DNA of 64,000 nt from an uncultured Prevotellaceae bacterium (GTDB lineage Bacteria > Bacteroidota > Bacteroidia > Bacteroidales > Bacteroidaceae), in NCBI GenBank assembly GCA_937891085.1, contig CALAEY010000012.1, positions 4,381 to 68,380 of the forward strand, written 5' to 3'. This document shows positions 28,029-37,969 of the stretch, one piece after another. The stretch's first letter is position 1. Each line of letters begins with the position of its first letter. The position numbers and the translations under genes are program-made. The notes beneath the pieces are model-generated. The model saw only the letters and a list, made by a program, of their open reading frames with translations, was not told the DNA's origin and made no database searches.

Positions 28029-28036
28029 CAAAAATA
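28029..28036 (-). promoter_or_regulatory. -7 box upstream of mdh
   Basis: TATTTTTG on the minus strand with a TTG about 20 bases further upstream; 43 bases before the mdh ATG. Confidence 0.6.
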
Positions 28037-28176
28037 AGAAAGTTTCGTGATAAGCCCAACCTTAATGGCGTTTATTTTTCATAAAAAAGTGATATTTATG
28101 CAGTATGCTAAGTGCAGGTTGCAAAAAGGCAATCTTGCATTGCAACCAACGGAACCTAAACGATAAGTAAAGATGA

Positions 28177-28655
28177 TTTTTTCTTCCGCTCTTCCGCTAA
28201 ATCTCGGTAGTGTATAGTATTCATGAATTATCATAGCGGAAGAAGAGACGGAAGTAGCGGAAGTAAAACTGCAGATTTGGGCCAAAGATTGCGTAAAAAG
28301 GCTCCTTTCCTTGCTGCAATCTTGATAGGCATCAATCGCTCAAAATCAGAGATAGTTTCACTGTTAGATTATTCTGCTTGCAATGCTGTGGTTTTAAGGC
28401 TTGGAACTGTCAGTTCCATAGTTAGGGACTGCCAGTTTCATGCCGAGAGACTAAGAGTTCCACCCCATGAAACTGGTGTGGAACTGACGTTACGCTCTAA
28501 ACCTATGTACTAATAAGAGGGGCATACTGATATATTTTACGCCATATTTCGACGAGAAACGCCTTTCTTCTTCCGCTTCTTCCGTCTCTTCTTCCGCTAT
28601 GATAGTTTATAACGCACATGAATTATCTAAATTTAGCGGAAGAGCGGAAGAAAAA
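28177..28655. repeat. 480-bp inverted array of CTTCCGC words
   Basis: This island fills most of the 687-base gap between mdh and nadK. Box 1 (TTTTTCTTCCGCTCTTCCGC then TAAAT) is at 28177-28202 and inverted at 28631-28655. Box 2 (ATCATAGCGGAAGAAGAGAC then more GGAAG words) is at 28230-28264 and inverted at 28570-28603. In both halves exactly 27 bases separate the boxes, yet those spacers differ. Box 1 and box 2 can also pair locally as a hairpin. The interior 28265-28569 has smaller inverted repeats and no convincing gene. Origin is unknown: MITE-like element or protein-binding array. Confidence 0.8.
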
Positions 28656-28673
28656 CATGTAATAAAAATAGAA

Positions 28674-29543
28674 TTATCGACTATCTACCCCCCACATCAT
28701 CTTGCCACGCAAGGTATCAAAGAAGTGGTGGTCAAAACGCTTCACCATCTTCAGTTTCAGATCGGCCTTGGAGATGCGCAGACGGGTGCTCTCATCGCAT
28801 GAGAAACTGCGACCATCAATAGATACCAAGAAGCTATGACTTCGACTCTCTACCTCCAAGGAGACTTCCCATTCATCACAAATCACGATGGGGCGACACG
28901 TGAGGCTATGGGGAGCCACGGGCGTGAGGGTCATGGTCTGGCTATGAGGCACGATGATAGGGCCACCCACACTCAGAGAATAGGCCGTGGAGCCTGTAGG
29001 GGTAGCCACGATAAGTCCATCGGCCTGATAGGTATTGAGGTGCTGACCGTTTACGGAAGCACGGATAGAAATCATCGAAGAACTATCGTGCTTCAGCAGG
29101 GCTATCTCATTGAGGGCATAAGGCTCATGCATCAGTCGCTTATCATTGCTCTGCAGCTGCAGCATGACGCGTTCCTCTATCTTATAGTGATTGGTATAGA
29201 TCTCGCTCACCATATCCTCCATCTCATCGGCAGAGACATCTGCCAAGAACCCCAGTCGGCCCGTATTGATGCCCAGTATGGGTATGTTCTTCTTCACGGC
29301 ACGGCTGGCTGCTTTCAGGAATGTGCCGTCGCCTCCCATACTTATCACCATATCGGCAGTGAAGTCTTGTCCGCTGAACAGTTCCAAGCCCGATAGCTTC
29401 AGGTGCTGTTCCTGCGTGAGGAAATGATAGAAGTCGGCATCCATGCAGATCTGTGCCTCATGCTGGCGCAGCAGATGGACGAGTTTTTCGGCAGCTGCCG
29501 ACTTTTTGGGCTGGTAATTGTTCCCTATGATGGCAAATTTCAT
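28674..29543 (-). CDS. nadK: NAD kinase
   Basis: Phosphorylates NAD to NADP. The diagnostic motifs are [31 protein letters not shown] and [16 protein letters not shown]. At 289 residues it matches bacterial NAD kinases. It is divergent from the ExbB operon and ends next to the CTTCCGC island. Confidence 0.96.
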   Translation of the reverse strand: MKFAIIGNNYQPKKSAAAEKLVHLLRQHEAQICMDADFYHFLTQEQHLKLSGLELFSGQDFTADMVISMGGDGTFLKAASRAVKKNIPILGINTGRLGFLADVSADEMEDMVSEIYTNHYKIEERVMLQLQSNDKRLMHEPYALNEIALLKHDSSSMISIRASVNGQHLNTYQADGLIVATPTGSTAYSLSVGGPIIVPHSQTMTLTPVAPHSLTCRPIVICDEWEVSLEVESRSHSFLVSIDGRSFSCDESTRLRISKADLKLKMVKRFDHHFFDTLRGKMMWGVDSR

Positions 29544-29616
29544 CGCTATTAGTATTTATTGACAATGCGAAGATACAATTTTTATTTTTTAAACAAGCAT
29601 GTATGAATAGTTTTTG

Positions 29617-29624
29617 TATCTTTG
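29617..29624 (+). promoter_or_regulatory. -7 box upstream of exbB
   Basis: TATCTTTG, 35 bases before the ATG at 29660. The -33 element is not clear. Confidence 0.55.
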
Positions 29625-29659
29625 TCCTTATTAAATACTAACAAAACGAATAGACAGAA

Positions 29660-30379
29660 ATGAATTTACTGATTTTCTTCCTCCTGCAGGCCGAAGAGCT
29701 GGCCGGAGGCTTGGTAGAGACAATGCCCGTACTCAGCGAAACAGCCGAGACGGCTCAGTCAATGAACCTATGGGACCTGGCCGTGAAGGGTGGCTGGATT
29801 ATGATAGTGCTGGCAGTGCTGTCGCTGATAGCCTTCTACATCCTCTTTGAGCGCTACTACGTCATCAAGCGGGCCGATAAGGAAGATCCTGAGTTCATGT
29901 TCAAGATCAAAGACTATATCAAGGACGGCAACGTGAAGGCAGCCATCACCTACTGCCAGAAGACTGATACGCCTGCCGCCCGCATGATAGAACGAGGCAT
30001 CAGCCGCATAGGTCGTCCTGTAAACGATGTGCAGGCAGCCATAGAAAATGCTGGCAACCTGGAGGTGGCTAAGCTGGAAAAGGGCCTCAACGTGATGGCA
30101 ACCATCGCTGGAGGTGCGCCTATGATCGGCTTCCTGGGTACGGTGATCGGTATGGTGAGAGCCTTCTTCGAGATGTCGAATGCAGGAAACAACATCGATA
30201 TCACGCTGCTTTCTGGTGGTATCTATCAAGCCATGATCACCACGGTGGGTGGTCTGATAGTGGGTATCATCGCCATGTTTGCCTACAACTATCTGGTGAC
30301 GCTGGTAGATGGCATCGTGAATAAAATGGAAGCCAAGACATTGGCGTTTATGGACTTACTCAATGAACCTGAACAGTAA
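29660..30379 (+). CDS. exbB: ExbB/MotA/TolQ proton-channel protein
   Basis: Inner-membrane subunit of a proton-driven energy-transducing complex. Three membrane helices are visible (about residues 45-67, 145-170 and 190-212), with the typical MotA/ExbB block IAGGAPMIGFLGTVIGMVRAF and TVGGLIVGIIAMFAYNYL. Its stop overlaps the exbD start as TAATG. Together with ExbD and the TonB-like protein it would energise outer-membrane transport. Confidence 0.93.
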   Translation: MNLLIFFLLQAEELAGGLVETMPVLSETAETAQSMNLWDLAVKGGWIMIVLAVLSLIAFYILFERYYVIKRADKEDPEFMFKIKDYIKDGNVKAAITYCQKTDTPAARMIERGISRIGRPVNDVQAAIENAGNLEVAKLEKGLNVMATIAGGAPMIGFLGTVIGMVRAFFEMSNAGNNIDITLLSGGIYQAMITTVGGLIVGIIAMFAYNYLVTLVDGIVNKMEAKTLAFMDLLNEPEQ

Positions 30380-30792
30380 TGCTGAAGAGAAGAAATAAAA
30401 TAAATCCGTCGTTCAGTATGTCGTCTATGACAGACGTCATCTTCCTGCTGTTGATCTTCTTTATGATCACCAGTACCATGGTGTCGCCCAATGCCATCAA
30501 GGTGCTGCTGCCACAAGGCAAGCAACAGACTTCGGCCAAGCCTCTCACGCGCGTGATTATAGATAAGGAGTTGAACCTCTTCGCTGCCTTTGGCAACGAT
30601 CGGGAGCAATCGCTCACCTTCGAGGAACTCACGCCCTTCCTGCAAGACTGCGCTGATAGGGAGCCTGAGATGTATGTGGCCCTCTATGCTGATGAGAGCG
30701 TGCCTTATCGTGAGATAGTGAAAGTGCTGAACATAGCCAACGAGAATCATTTCAAGATGGTGCTGGCCACAAGGCCGCCTGAGAATAGATAA
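30379..30792 (+). CDS. exbD: ExbD/TolR biopolymer transport protein
   Basis: A 137-residue protein with one membrane helix (about 15-38, MTDVIFLLLIFFMITSTM) carrying the conserved aspartate that conducts protons. The periplasmic domain follows. Only one ExbD is encoded here, whereas some Bacteroidetes operons have two. It overlaps exbB by one base and is followed after 5 bases by the TonB-like gene. Confidence 0.93.
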   Translation: MLKRRNKINPSFSMSSMTDVIFLLLIFFMITSTMVSPNAIKVLLPQGKQQTSAKPLTRVIIDKELNLFAAFGNDREQSLTFEELTPFLQDCADREPEMYVALYADESVPYREIVKVLNIANENHFKMVLATRPPENR

Positions 30793-30797
30793 AAGGT

Positions 30798-31682
30798 ATG
30801 GAGAAAAAGAAGAAAGGAAAATATGTAGGTGTCATCGGAGCCTTGGGCGTACATGCCTTATTGCTGCTTCTGCTGTTCTTGGTGAGTTTCGCACTGCCAC
30901 GAATCGCCGAGGAAGACGGTATGCCCGTAATGCTGGGTGACACACCTGATGCCTATGGCTTTGCCGATCCTTCCTTGGTGGATGTAGACGTGCTGCCTCA
31001 AGAGCCACTGATGGCCGAAGCGGAGGCTGTCGAGAAGGTGCCTTCGGAGCAAGACCTCATCACACAAGAGGAAGAGGAGACAGTGGCCGTGGCTCCAAAG
31101 AAGCAGGAAACCCCAAAGCCCAAGGAGACGACAAAGCCTGCAGTGACTACTCCTAAACAGCCTACTGAAGCAGAGCGTCGTGAAGCGGAGCGCAAGGCTG
31201 CAGAAGCCCGTGCAGAAGCAGAACGAAAGGCTGCTGAGGAGAAAGCCGCAGAAGAGCAACGACAGGCTCAGGCTGCTGCCCGTAGCAGGGTGTCTGGTGC
31301 CTTTGGACGTGGCACGCAGATGGGCAGCAGGGGCAACACAGAAGGCGAAGGTCTGCAAGGCAGTCCTGACGGCAATTCCGAGACAGGTGCCACTTCAGGC
31401 GTAGGAGGCTATGGTTCCTATAGTTTAGGCGGACGCTCCTTAGGTCCTGGCGGACTCCCCCGCCCTACCTATAACGTGCCAGAGGAGGGACGTGTCGTAG
31501 TGGATATCACGGTGAATCCTGCTGGGCAAGTGATTGCCACTGGCATCAATCGCCAAACCAACACGGTGAATACCACCCTGCGCCGTGCTGCTGAGGAGGC
31601 TGCCAAGAAGGCACGCTTCAACGAAGTGAGTGGTACGAACAACCAGACGGGTACCATCACTTATTACTTTAGACTGAAATAA
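30798..31682 (+). CDS. TonB-like energy transducer
   Basis: A 294-residue protein with an N-terminal membrane anchor (residues about 9-30), a proline-rich stretch, then an alanine/glutamate/lysine-rich helical region (about 95-160) like that of TolA, a glycine-rich linker, and a C-terminal domain (about 225-294) with EEGRVVVDITVNPAGQVI and the closing KARFNEV...YYFRLK seen in TonB C-terminal domains. It probably couples the ExbB-ExbD motor to TonB-dependent receptors. Final gene of the motor operon. Confidence 0.87.
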   Translation: MEKKKKGKYVGVIGALGVHALLLLLLFLVSFALPRIAEEDGMPVMLGDTPDAYGFADPSLVDVDVLPQEPLMAEAEAVEKVPSEQDLITQEEEETVAVAPKKQETPKPKETTKPAVTTPKQPTEAERREAERKAAEARAEAERKAAEEKAAEEQRQAQAAARSRVSGAFGRGTQMGSRGNTEGEGLQGSPDGNSETGATSGVGGYGSYSLGGRSLGPGGLPRPTYNVPEEGRVVVDITVNPAGQVIATGINRQTNTVNTTLRRAAEEAAKKARFNEVSGTNNQTGTITYYFRLK

Positions 31683-31700
31683 CAAAACATACGCTAAGAT

Positions 31701-32249
31701 ATGAAAACAGCTTACATTTTTTTCGCAGAAGGCTTTGAGGAGATAGAAGCCCTGACCACTGTGGATGTGCTCAGAAGAGCAGGCGTGAAGGCCGTGATGA
31801 TTTCTGTCACTGCTGATGAGATCGTTCGTGGTGCACATGGAGTTTCCGTACTTGTGGATAAAACCATCGACAACGTAGAGTTCAGTGAGGCCGACATGCT
31901 CATACTCCCTGGTGGCATGCCTGGTGCTGCTAATCTGGCAGCGTGCTCCACACTCACCAAGCAACTGAAAGCCTTTGCTGCTGCAGGAAAGCCATACGGA
32001 GCTATCTGCGCTGCACCTTTCGTACTGGGTCAATTAGGACTGCTGAAAGGCAAGCATGCCACTTGCTATCCTGGATTCGAAGGCCAACTTGAAGGGGCTG
32101 TAGTGACAGGTGCCATGGCAGAGCAAGACGGCAATGTCATCACAGGCAAAGGTCCTGCAGCTGCTGCTGAGTTTGCCCTGAAGATCGCTGCTCTGCTGGT
32201 TGGTCAGGAGAAAGCCGACGAGGTTGCTGCTGGTATGTTGCTGAAATGA
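31701..32249 (+). CDS. DJ-1/PfpI family protein
   Basis: A 182-residue flavodoxin-like protein of the DJ-1/ThiJ/PfpI superfamily. The nucleophile elbow [10 protein letters not shown] holds the reactive cysteine (near residue 102), and the acidic partner lies in [11 protein letters not shown]. Family members act as deglycases, chaperones or oxidative-stress sensors, and the role cannot be fixed. Its stop overlaps the ispD start as ATGA. Confidence 0.92.
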   Translation: MKTAYIFFAEGFEEIEALTTVDVLRRAGVKAVMISVTADEIVRGAHGVSVLVDKTIDNVEFSEADMLILPGGMPGAANLAACSTLTKQLKAFAAAGKPYGAICAAPFVLGQLGLLKGKHATCYPGFEGQLEGAVVTGAMAEQDGNVITGKGPAAAAEFALKIAALLVGQEKADEVAAGMLLK

Positions 32250-32923
32250 GAAACCTATATGCCATCATCGTGGCAGGCGGCCGTGGTTCCCGCATGGGAA
32301 GCGAGCTGCCTAAGCAATTCCTACCCATTGGTGGGGAGTCAGTCTTGATGCGCACGCTGGAGGCGTTCTACAACTATGACGCTCAGGTGCAGCTGATATT
32401 GGCTCTTCCTGCTGATCAACAGGCGTATTGGTCACAACTGTGTGCAGAGCATCACTTCACCATCCCTCACAGAGTGGTAGATGGTGGAGAGACGCGCTTT
32501 CACTCCGTGCTCCATGCGTTGGCGCTTGTTGAGGGCGATGGACTTGTAGCCGTACATGATGGCGTACGTCCCTTTGTGCATCCAGACACTATCAACCGCT
32601 GCTTTGCCAGTGCTTACGAGCATGGGGCTGCCATTCCTGTGGTAGATGTAGTGGACTCCATGCGCCACCTAAACGGAGAAAACAGCAAGGCCGTGCCTCG
32701 TGCAGACTACCGATTGGTGCAGACACCACAGGTCTTCGACATTGCCTTACTGAAGAAAGCCTATAGGCAACCCTATCAGCCATCGTTTACAGACGATGCC
32801 TCTGTAGTGGAGGCACTTGGACATGAGATATCCCTGACAGAGGGCAATAGGGAGAACATCAAGATCACCACTCCCTTTGATTTGATCATCGCAGAAGCAC
32901 TGTTGGCATCATGTACGATTTAG
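32246..32923 (+). CDS. ispD: 2-C-methyl-D-erythritol 4-phosphate cytidylyltransferase
   Basis: Third enzyme of the MEP isoprenoid pathway, making CDP-methylerythritol. Signature motifs are [20 protein letters not shown] at the N-terminus, [11 protein letters not shown], and the late [20 protein letters not shown]. 225 residues, standard length. It overlaps the DJ-1 gene by 4 bases and recG by 13 bases, so the three are translated from one message. Confidence 0.95.
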   Translation: MRNLYAIIVAGGRGSRMGSELPKQFLPIGGESVLMRTLEAFYNYDAQVQLILALPADQQAYWSQLCAEHHFTIPHRVVDGGETRFHSVLHALALVEGDGLVAVHDGVRPFVHPDTINRCFASAYEHGAAIPVVDVVDSMRHLNGENSKAVPRADYRLVQTPQVFDIALLKKAYRQPYQPSFTDDASVVEALGHEISLTEGNRENIKITTPFDLIIAEALLASCTI

Positions 32924-35007
32924 CTTCGAGAGACATCAAATACCTATCGGGCGTAGGACCACAACGCGCCTCCTTGCTCAACAAGGAGTTGGGGATCTAT
33001 ACTCTCCACGACCTACTCTACTATTTCCCCTACAAGTATGTAGACAGGAGTCGCATCTACAGCATCCATGAGATAGATGCTGCCATGCCCTATATCCAAC
33101 TGAAAGGCGAGATTGTGAGTTTCGAGACGGCTGGTGAAGGCCGAGGTCGAAGGCTGATAGCCCATTTCACAGATAGCACTGGCTTCGTAGACTTGGTGTG
33201 GTTCCAAGGCATCAAGTACCTGCTGAATAGGTATAAGGTACACAAGGAGTATTTGGTATTTGGCAAGCCGTCTGTGTTTAATGGGAGGATAAACATCGCA
33301 CACCCTGACATTGATGCTGCAGAGGAGGTACAGCCTTCCAACTTAGGGCTCCAGCCTTACTACAATACCACGGAGAAGATGAAACGGAGCATGCTCAACT
33401 CACATGCCATCGAAAAGTTGATGGGCACCGTGGTGAAGCAAATCCTAGAACCCATACCTGAAACCCTCTCACCAAAAATACTGCAAGAGCACCATCTGAT
33501 GCCGCTTACTGAGGCACTGACCAATCTGCACTTCCCCAAAAATGTGGAACTGCTGAAGCAGGCACAGTATCGCATGAAGTTCGAGGAGCTGTTCTATGTG
33601 CAACTGAACATCCTGCGCTATGCCAGCGATCGCATGCGGAAATTCCGTGGCTACATCTTCAGCAAGGTGGGTGAGGCTTTCAATACATTCTATAGCCATT
33701 ACCTCCCCTTTGAACTGACAGGTGCACAGAAGCGCGTCATCAAGGAGGCTCGCAAGGACATGGGCTCTGGCAGGCAGATGAACCGTTTGCTGCAAGGCGA
33801 TGTGGGAAGCGGAAAGACATTGGTGGCACTGATGTGCATGCTCATTGCCAAAGACAATGGGTTCCAGTCGTGCATGATGGCCCCTACAGAGATACTGGCA
33901 CACCAGCACTACGAAACGCTGAAAGGATTTCTGAAAGACATGGATGTGCATGTGGAACTCCTCACAGGTTCCATCAAAGGGAAGCGACGCGAGAGCATCC
34001 TGCAAGGATTGCTCAATGGTGAGGTGGACATCCTGATAGGTACCCATGCAGTGATAGAAGATACGGTGGAGTTCCATGCCTTAGGATTGGCAATTATCGA
34101 TGAGCAGCATCGTTTTGGCGTGGCGCAACGTGCCCGCCTATGGAGTAAGAACACCAATCCTCCGCATGTACTGGTAATGACGGCCACCCCTATCCCACGC
34201 ACTTTGGCCATGACACTCTATGGCGATTTGGATGTATCTGTCATCGATGAATTGCCTCCGGGCAGGAAGCCTGTAGCTACCATACACCAATATGAGAACA
34301 GGCGGGCACAGCTTCACGACTTTATCCATGAGCAGGTAGAAAGTGGCAGACAAGCCTACATCGTCTTCCCATTGATTCAGGAAAGTGAGAAGATAGACTT
34401 GCAGAACTTAGAGGATGGCTACCTACGCATCAAGGAGGCCTTCCCAGAGTATAATGTCTGCAAGGTGCATGGTAAGATGAAGCCTACCGAGAAAGACGCT
34501 CAGATGCAGCAGTTTGTATCTGGAGAAGCACAGATTTTAGTGGCCACTACCGTCATAGAGGTGGGAGTGAACGTACCCAATGCCTCTGTGATGATTATAG
34601 AAAACGCTGAGCGCTTCGGACTCTCGCAGCTTCACCAACTTCGTGGCAGAGTGGGTAGAGGAGCCGACCAGTCGTATTGTGTGCTTGTGACCAGCTTCAA
34701 GCTTTCTGAAGAAACGCGTAAGCGCATAGAGATTATGGTGCGCACCAATGATGGTTTTGAGATAGCAGAGGCAGACCTAAAACTGCGAGGTCCTGGCGAC
34801 TTGGAAGGCACGCAGCAAAGTGGCGTAGCCTTCGACCTTAAGATAGCCGATTTGGCTCATGACGGGCAGCTGTTGCAGTACGTCAGAGAGGTGGCACAGG
34901 GCATTGTAGAAGCAGACCCGCAAGGGATATTACCAGAGAATGCAGTGCTTTGGAAGCAACTGAAAGCACTCCGCAAAAGCAATGTTAATTGGTCGGCTAT
35001 TAGCTGA
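32911..35007 (+). CDS. recG: ATP-dependent DNA helicase RecG
   Basis: Branch-migrating helicase that remodels stalled forks and Holliday junctions. An N-terminal OB-fold wedge domain covers about residues 55-150. The helicase core has Walker A ([13 protein letters not shown]), the DEQH-type Walker B ([14 protein letters not shown]), motif III ([12 protein letters not shown]) and motif VI ([15 protein letters not shown]). The C-terminal [20 protein letters not shown] is RecG-specific. 698 residues, normal length. Confidence 0.97.
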   Translation: MYDLASRDIKYLSGVGPQRASLLNKELGIYTLHDLLYYFPYKYVDRSRIYSIHEIDAAMPYIQLKGEIVSFETAGEGRGRRLIAHFTDSTGFVDLVWFQGIKYLLNRYKVHKEYLVFGKPSVFNGRINIAHPDIDAAEEVQPSNLGLQPYYNTTEKMKRSMLNSHAIEKLMGTVVKQILEPIPETLSPKILQEHHLMPLTEALTNLHFPKNVELLKQAQYRMKFEELFYVQLNILRYASDRMRKFRGYIFSKVGEAFNTFYSHYLPFELTGAQKRVIKEARKDMGSGRQMNRLLQGDVGSGKTLVALMCMLIAKDNGFQSCMMAPTEILAHQHYETLKGFLKDMDVHVELLTGSIKGKRRESILQGLLNGEVDILIGTHAVIEDTVEFHALGLAIIDEQHRFGVAQRARLWSKNTNPPHVLVMTATPIPRTLAMTLYGDLDVSVIDELPPGRKPVATIHQYENRRAQLHDFIHEQVESGRQAYIVFPLIQESEKIDLQNLEDGYLRIKEAFPEYNVCKVHGKMKPTEKDAQMQQFVSGEAQILVATTVIEVGVNVPNASVMIIENAERFGLSQLHQLRGRVGRGADQSYCVLVTSFKLSEETRKRIEIMVRTNDGFEIAEADLKLRGPGDLEGTQQSGVAFDLKIADLAHDGQLLQYVREVAQGIVEADPQGILPENAVLWKQLKALRKSNVNWSAIS

Positions 35008-35077
35008 AAGAATGTTAAAACACACCCAGTTAGCAAAAAAAATGCAGAGAAAGGGTGGAGATTCAGAATAAAAACAT

Positions 35078-35085
35078 TACCTTTG
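35078..35085 (+). promoter_or_regulatory. -7 box upstream of the M23 peptidase gene
   Basis: TACCTTTG, 36 bases before the ATG at 35122. Confidence 0.5.
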
Positions 35086-35121
35086 CCCAAATCCGTGTTT
35101 TAGGAGACTAACGTAATACGC

Positions 35122-36024
35122 ATGAAACATTTAACAAAAATACTTTTAGCAGGGGCCTTGGCAATGTTCAGTGTGAGTGCATTCTCCCAAGATCTGATCG
35201 CCGATCAGGCACCTATAGACAAGAAAATCAAGAGCGTGGACTCATTGGCTCTGCAGAAGCAAATCAGAGTGGAGCAGAATGAGTTTCCTGGACTTGATTT
35301 GTATCCAGAATGGACGAATAACTACGTCAACTATTCCAATGCAAAGATTCCAGATAGCTATGAGATAGACTTGACGGGATTCTATATGCCTACTCCAAGC
35401 ACTAAGATTACTGATATCTTTGGTTATCGTCCTCGCAGACGTCGTTCACATGCAGGTTTGGACATCAAGGTGCAAGTAGGTGATTCTATCCACGCTGCTT
35501 TCGATGGCAAGGTGCGTGTAGTGCAAGACCAAGGTCGTCAGGGTTATGGCAAGTACATCGTGATTCGTCATGACAATGGACTGGAGACCGTTTATGGTCA
35601 CTTGTCAAAGCATTTGGTAAAGCCTGACCAACTTGTAAGAGCAGGTGATGTCATTGGCTTAGGTGGCAGCACGGGCCGTTCTACAGGTTCTCATCTCCAT
35701 TTTGAAACCAGATTCCTTGGTGTAGCTATTAATCCTGCATTGATGTTCGACTTTGAGAAGCAAGACATTGTAGCAGACAGCTATACGTTCCATAAGAATA
35801 AGGTAAACGAGAAGAAGACTTCGAAGGCATCTACCAATACGGCAGTTGCTGCTACTGCTACCGCATCTGGCAATTCTTCTGCTGCTTATTACAAGGTTAA
35901 GAAGGGCGACAGCCTTTCTAAGATTGCTGCTCAGCAGGGCGTGAGCATCGACAAACTCTGCCAGCTGAACAACATCACACGCAAGTCTATTTTACGCCCA
36001 GGACAGCTCTTACGTTGCTCATGA
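35122..36024 (+). CDS. M23 peptidase with C-terminal LysM domain
   Basis: Exported murein endopeptidase. A signal peptide ends near residue 22 (SVSAFSQ). The LytM/M23 domain (about 95-205) has the zinc ligands in RRRSHAGLDIKV (HxxxD) and SHLHFETR (HxH), plus the GYGKYIVIRHDNGLETVYGH block. A Ser/Thr/Ala linker leads to one LysM peptidoglycan-binding domain (about 255-300, YYKVKKGDSLSKIAAQQ). It probably works in septal wall remodelling. Confidence 0.94.
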   Translation: MKHLTKILLAGALAMFSVSAFSQDLIADQAPIDKKIKSVDSLALQKQIRVEQNEFPGLDLYPEWTNNYVNYSNAKIPDSYEIDLTGFYMPTPSTKITDIFGYRPRRRRSHAGLDIKVQVGDSIHAAFDGKVRVVQDQGRQGYGKYIVIRHDNGLETVYGHLSKHLVKPDQLVRAGDVIGLGGSTGRSTGSHLHFETRFLGVAINPALMFDFEKQDIVADSYTFHKNKVNEKKTSKASTNTAVAATATASGNSSAAYYKVKKGDSLSKIAAQQGVSIDKLCQLNNITRKSILRPGQLLRCS

Positions 36025-36045
36025 CAACAAAATAACGAGATAAAT

Positions 36046-36075
36046 GGGGCACTTTAATATAAATTAGAGTGCCCC
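36046..36075 (+). terminator. Terminator after the M23 peptidase gene
   Basis: GGGGCACT pairs with AGTGCCCC; the stem continues into TAAT pairing and is followed by TTTCTTTTTTT. Confidence 0.9.
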
Positions 36076-36100
36076 ATTTCTTTTTTTGCGTTATTATTCC

Positions 36101-36108
36101 TAACTTTG
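36101..36108 (+). promoter_or_regulatory. -7 box for the DUF1599-tpiA operon
   Basis: TAACTTTG just after the M23 terminator. The earliest in-frame start (36106) falls inside it, supporting the ATG at 36127. Confidence 0.6.
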
Positions 36109-36126
36109 CACATCATCTGTAAGATT

Positions 36127-36672
36127 ATGAGAGATACGAAAGAACAATTCAAGAAAGTAATTGCCGAATGCCGTGAATTGTATGCTAAGAAGCTACATGA
36201 CTACGGTCCGGCATGGCGTATCATGCGCCCCTCTTCCGTCACTGATCAGATATTCATCAAGGCCAATCGCATCAGAAGCATTGAAATCAAGGGGGTGACT
36301 ATGGTAGATGAAGGCATCTTGCCTGAGTTCATAGGCATTGTGAACTATGGCGTGATAGGACTTATCCAGTTGGAACTGGGTTATGCAGAGAAAGCCGACA
36401 TCTCTGTAGAGGAGGCATTGAAGCTCTATGACAAATATACAGAGAAAGCGATGAACCTGATGTTTGCGAAGAACCATGACTACGACGAGGCTTGGCGCAG
36501 CATGAGGGTGAGCTCATTTACGGACATTATCCTGATGAAGATTTATCGTACCAAGCAGATTGAAAGCCTGGCGGGACACACCTTGGTATCAGAAGGCATA
36601 GATGCCAACTTCATGGATATGATAAATTATGCGGTCTTTGGCTTAATAAAGTTGGAGTTTGGAGAAGACTAA
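36127..36672 (+). CDS. DUF1599 domain protein
   Basis: A 181-residue cytoplasmic protein of unknown function with two tandem copies of the DUF1599 unit. Copy one has KKLHDYGPAWRIMRPSSVTD and copy two AKNHDYDEAWRSMRVSSFTD, each followed by a basic helix (RIRSIE, RTKQIES). The repeated HDYxxAWRxMR motif is strongly conserved and looks functional. It begins an operon through folE and overlaps the next gene by 14 bases. Confidence 0.88.
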   Translation: MRDTKEQFKKVIAECRELYAKKLHDYGPAWRIMRPSSVTDQIFIKANRIRSIEIKGVTMVDEGILPEFIGIVNYGVIGLIQLELGYAEKADISVEEALKLYDKYTEKAMNLMFAKNHDYDEAWRSMRVSSFTDIILMKIYRTKQIESLAGHTLVSEGIDANFMDMINYAVFGLIKLEFGED

Positions 36673-37945
36673 CTACAAGGAGAGCATCCTCTGGAAGATT
36701 CTGGTGAATATCAGCGCTGTGCTTTTGGGACTGGTATTCATCTTCTCTGGTTTTGTCAAGGCGGTAGATCCACTGGGCACTAACTATAAGATACAGGATT
36801 ATGTGGAAGCCTTCGGCCTGAGCAGATTAGTTCCAGATTTCCTACCGTTGATGCTGTCTGTTACCTTGTGCTGCCTGGAGTTTATGATTGGCATCATGCT
36901 GCTTTTCAGAGTGAGAAAACGCATTGCTTCCATCTTGGCATTGGCAATGCTGCTTGTCATGACTCCCCTGACGCTCTACTTGGCACTGACAAACCCCATT
37001 TCAGACTGTGGCTGCTTCGGTGATGCCTTGGTACTGACCAACTGGCAGACGTTCTATAAGAATGTGGTGCTGCTTCTGTGTGCCATCGTGGTGTTCATCA
37101 GCTATGATAAGTTGGGCAATCTACTCTCCCAGAAAAAAGAATGGATGGTCACTACGTGGTCATTTATCTTCATCCTCGGGATGGCTTTGTATACGTTGTA
37201 TTACATTCCCGTATTCGACTTCCGTCCATTCAAGGTGGGTGTAAACATTCCTGAAGCGATGGAAATACCCGAAGATGCAGAACTGAGCGAATATGACACC
37301 CGCTTCGTGATGGAGAAAGACGGCGTTAGGAAGGAGTTTGGCTTAGATGACTATCCAGACAGCACATGGACGTTTGTGGAGTCTAAGACGGTGCTACTGA
37401 AGCAAGGCTACGAACCTCCTATCTATGATTTCTCCCTGATGAGTTACGAGACTGGAGAAGACATGACAGGCGACATTCTGGAGCGCAGAGGATACACCTT
37501 CCTGCTGGTGGTCCACAGAGTGGAGGAAGCTGACGACAGTGATATCGACCTGGTAAATGAGATCTTCGACTACTCAGTTGAGCATGGCTATCCCTTCTAT
37601 GCCTTGACCTCTTCTCCAGCAGAAGAGATTGAGGCCTGGCGTGAGAATACAGGGGCAGAATACGAGTTCTTCTTGGCTGACGACATCGTATTGAAGACTG
37701 TAGTACGCTCCAACCCTGGACTGCTATTGCTGAAAGACGGCACCATCTGGAATAAGTGGTCCAACAACAACCTGCCTGACGAGTTTGCCCTGAGTGCGCC
37801 TCTGGATCAGGTAGAATTAGGCCAACAGAAAGTGATAAACAATCCGATGAGGTTCTTGATGATATTCCTCATCTTCATTGTGCCACTTTCCCTGCTGTTA
37901 GGACAAGACATGATCCTCAAGCAGATGCATAGGAAAAAGAACTGA
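36659..37945 (+). CDS. BT_3928-family membrane protein (DoxX/MauE-like)
   Basis: A 428-residue inner-membrane protein. Four helices in the first 165 residues (VFIFSGFVKAVDPLGTNYK follows the DoxX/MauE pattern) include a CGCFGDALVL motif that could be redox-active. A long extracytoplasmic region follows, and a final helix near 400-420. It is typical of Bacteroidales beside tpiA. The only start in this frame upstream of helix 1 is TTG at 36659, overlapping the DUF1599 gene, so translation is probably coupled. Function is unknown. Confidence 0.82.
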   Translation: MEKTNYKESILWKILVNISAVLLGLVFIFSGFVKAVDPLGTNYKIQDYVEAFGLSRLVPDFLPLMLSVTLCCLEFMIGIMLLFRVRKRIASILALAMLLVMTPLTLYLALTNPISDCGCFGDALVLTNWQTFYKNVVLLLCAIVVFISYDKLGNLLSQKKEWMVTTWSFIFILGMALYTLYYIPVFDFRPFKVGVNIPEAMEIPEDAELSEYDTRFVMEKDGVRKEFGLDDYPDSTWTFVESKTVLLKQGYEPPIYDFSLMSYETGEDMTGDILERRGYTFLLVVHRVEEADDSDIDLVNEIFDYSVEHGYPFYALTSSPAEEIEAWRENTGAEYEFFLADDIVLKTVVRSNPGLLLLKDGTIWNKWSNNNLPDEFALSAPLDQVELGQQKVINNPMRFLMIFLIFIVPLSLLLGQDMILKQMHRKKN

Positions 37946-37969
37946 TTATTAACTTTATTATAAAAACAA

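Noticed and set aside
28223..28513. 96-codon frame within the CTTCCGC island
   Set aside because: Its N-terminal codons are the repeat boxes themselves and the rest shows no domain or coding bias.
28177..28655. CRISPR array interpretation of the CTTCCGC island
   Set aside because: Repeats are inverted rather than direct, spacers number only two in the box pairs, and there are no cas genes in the window.
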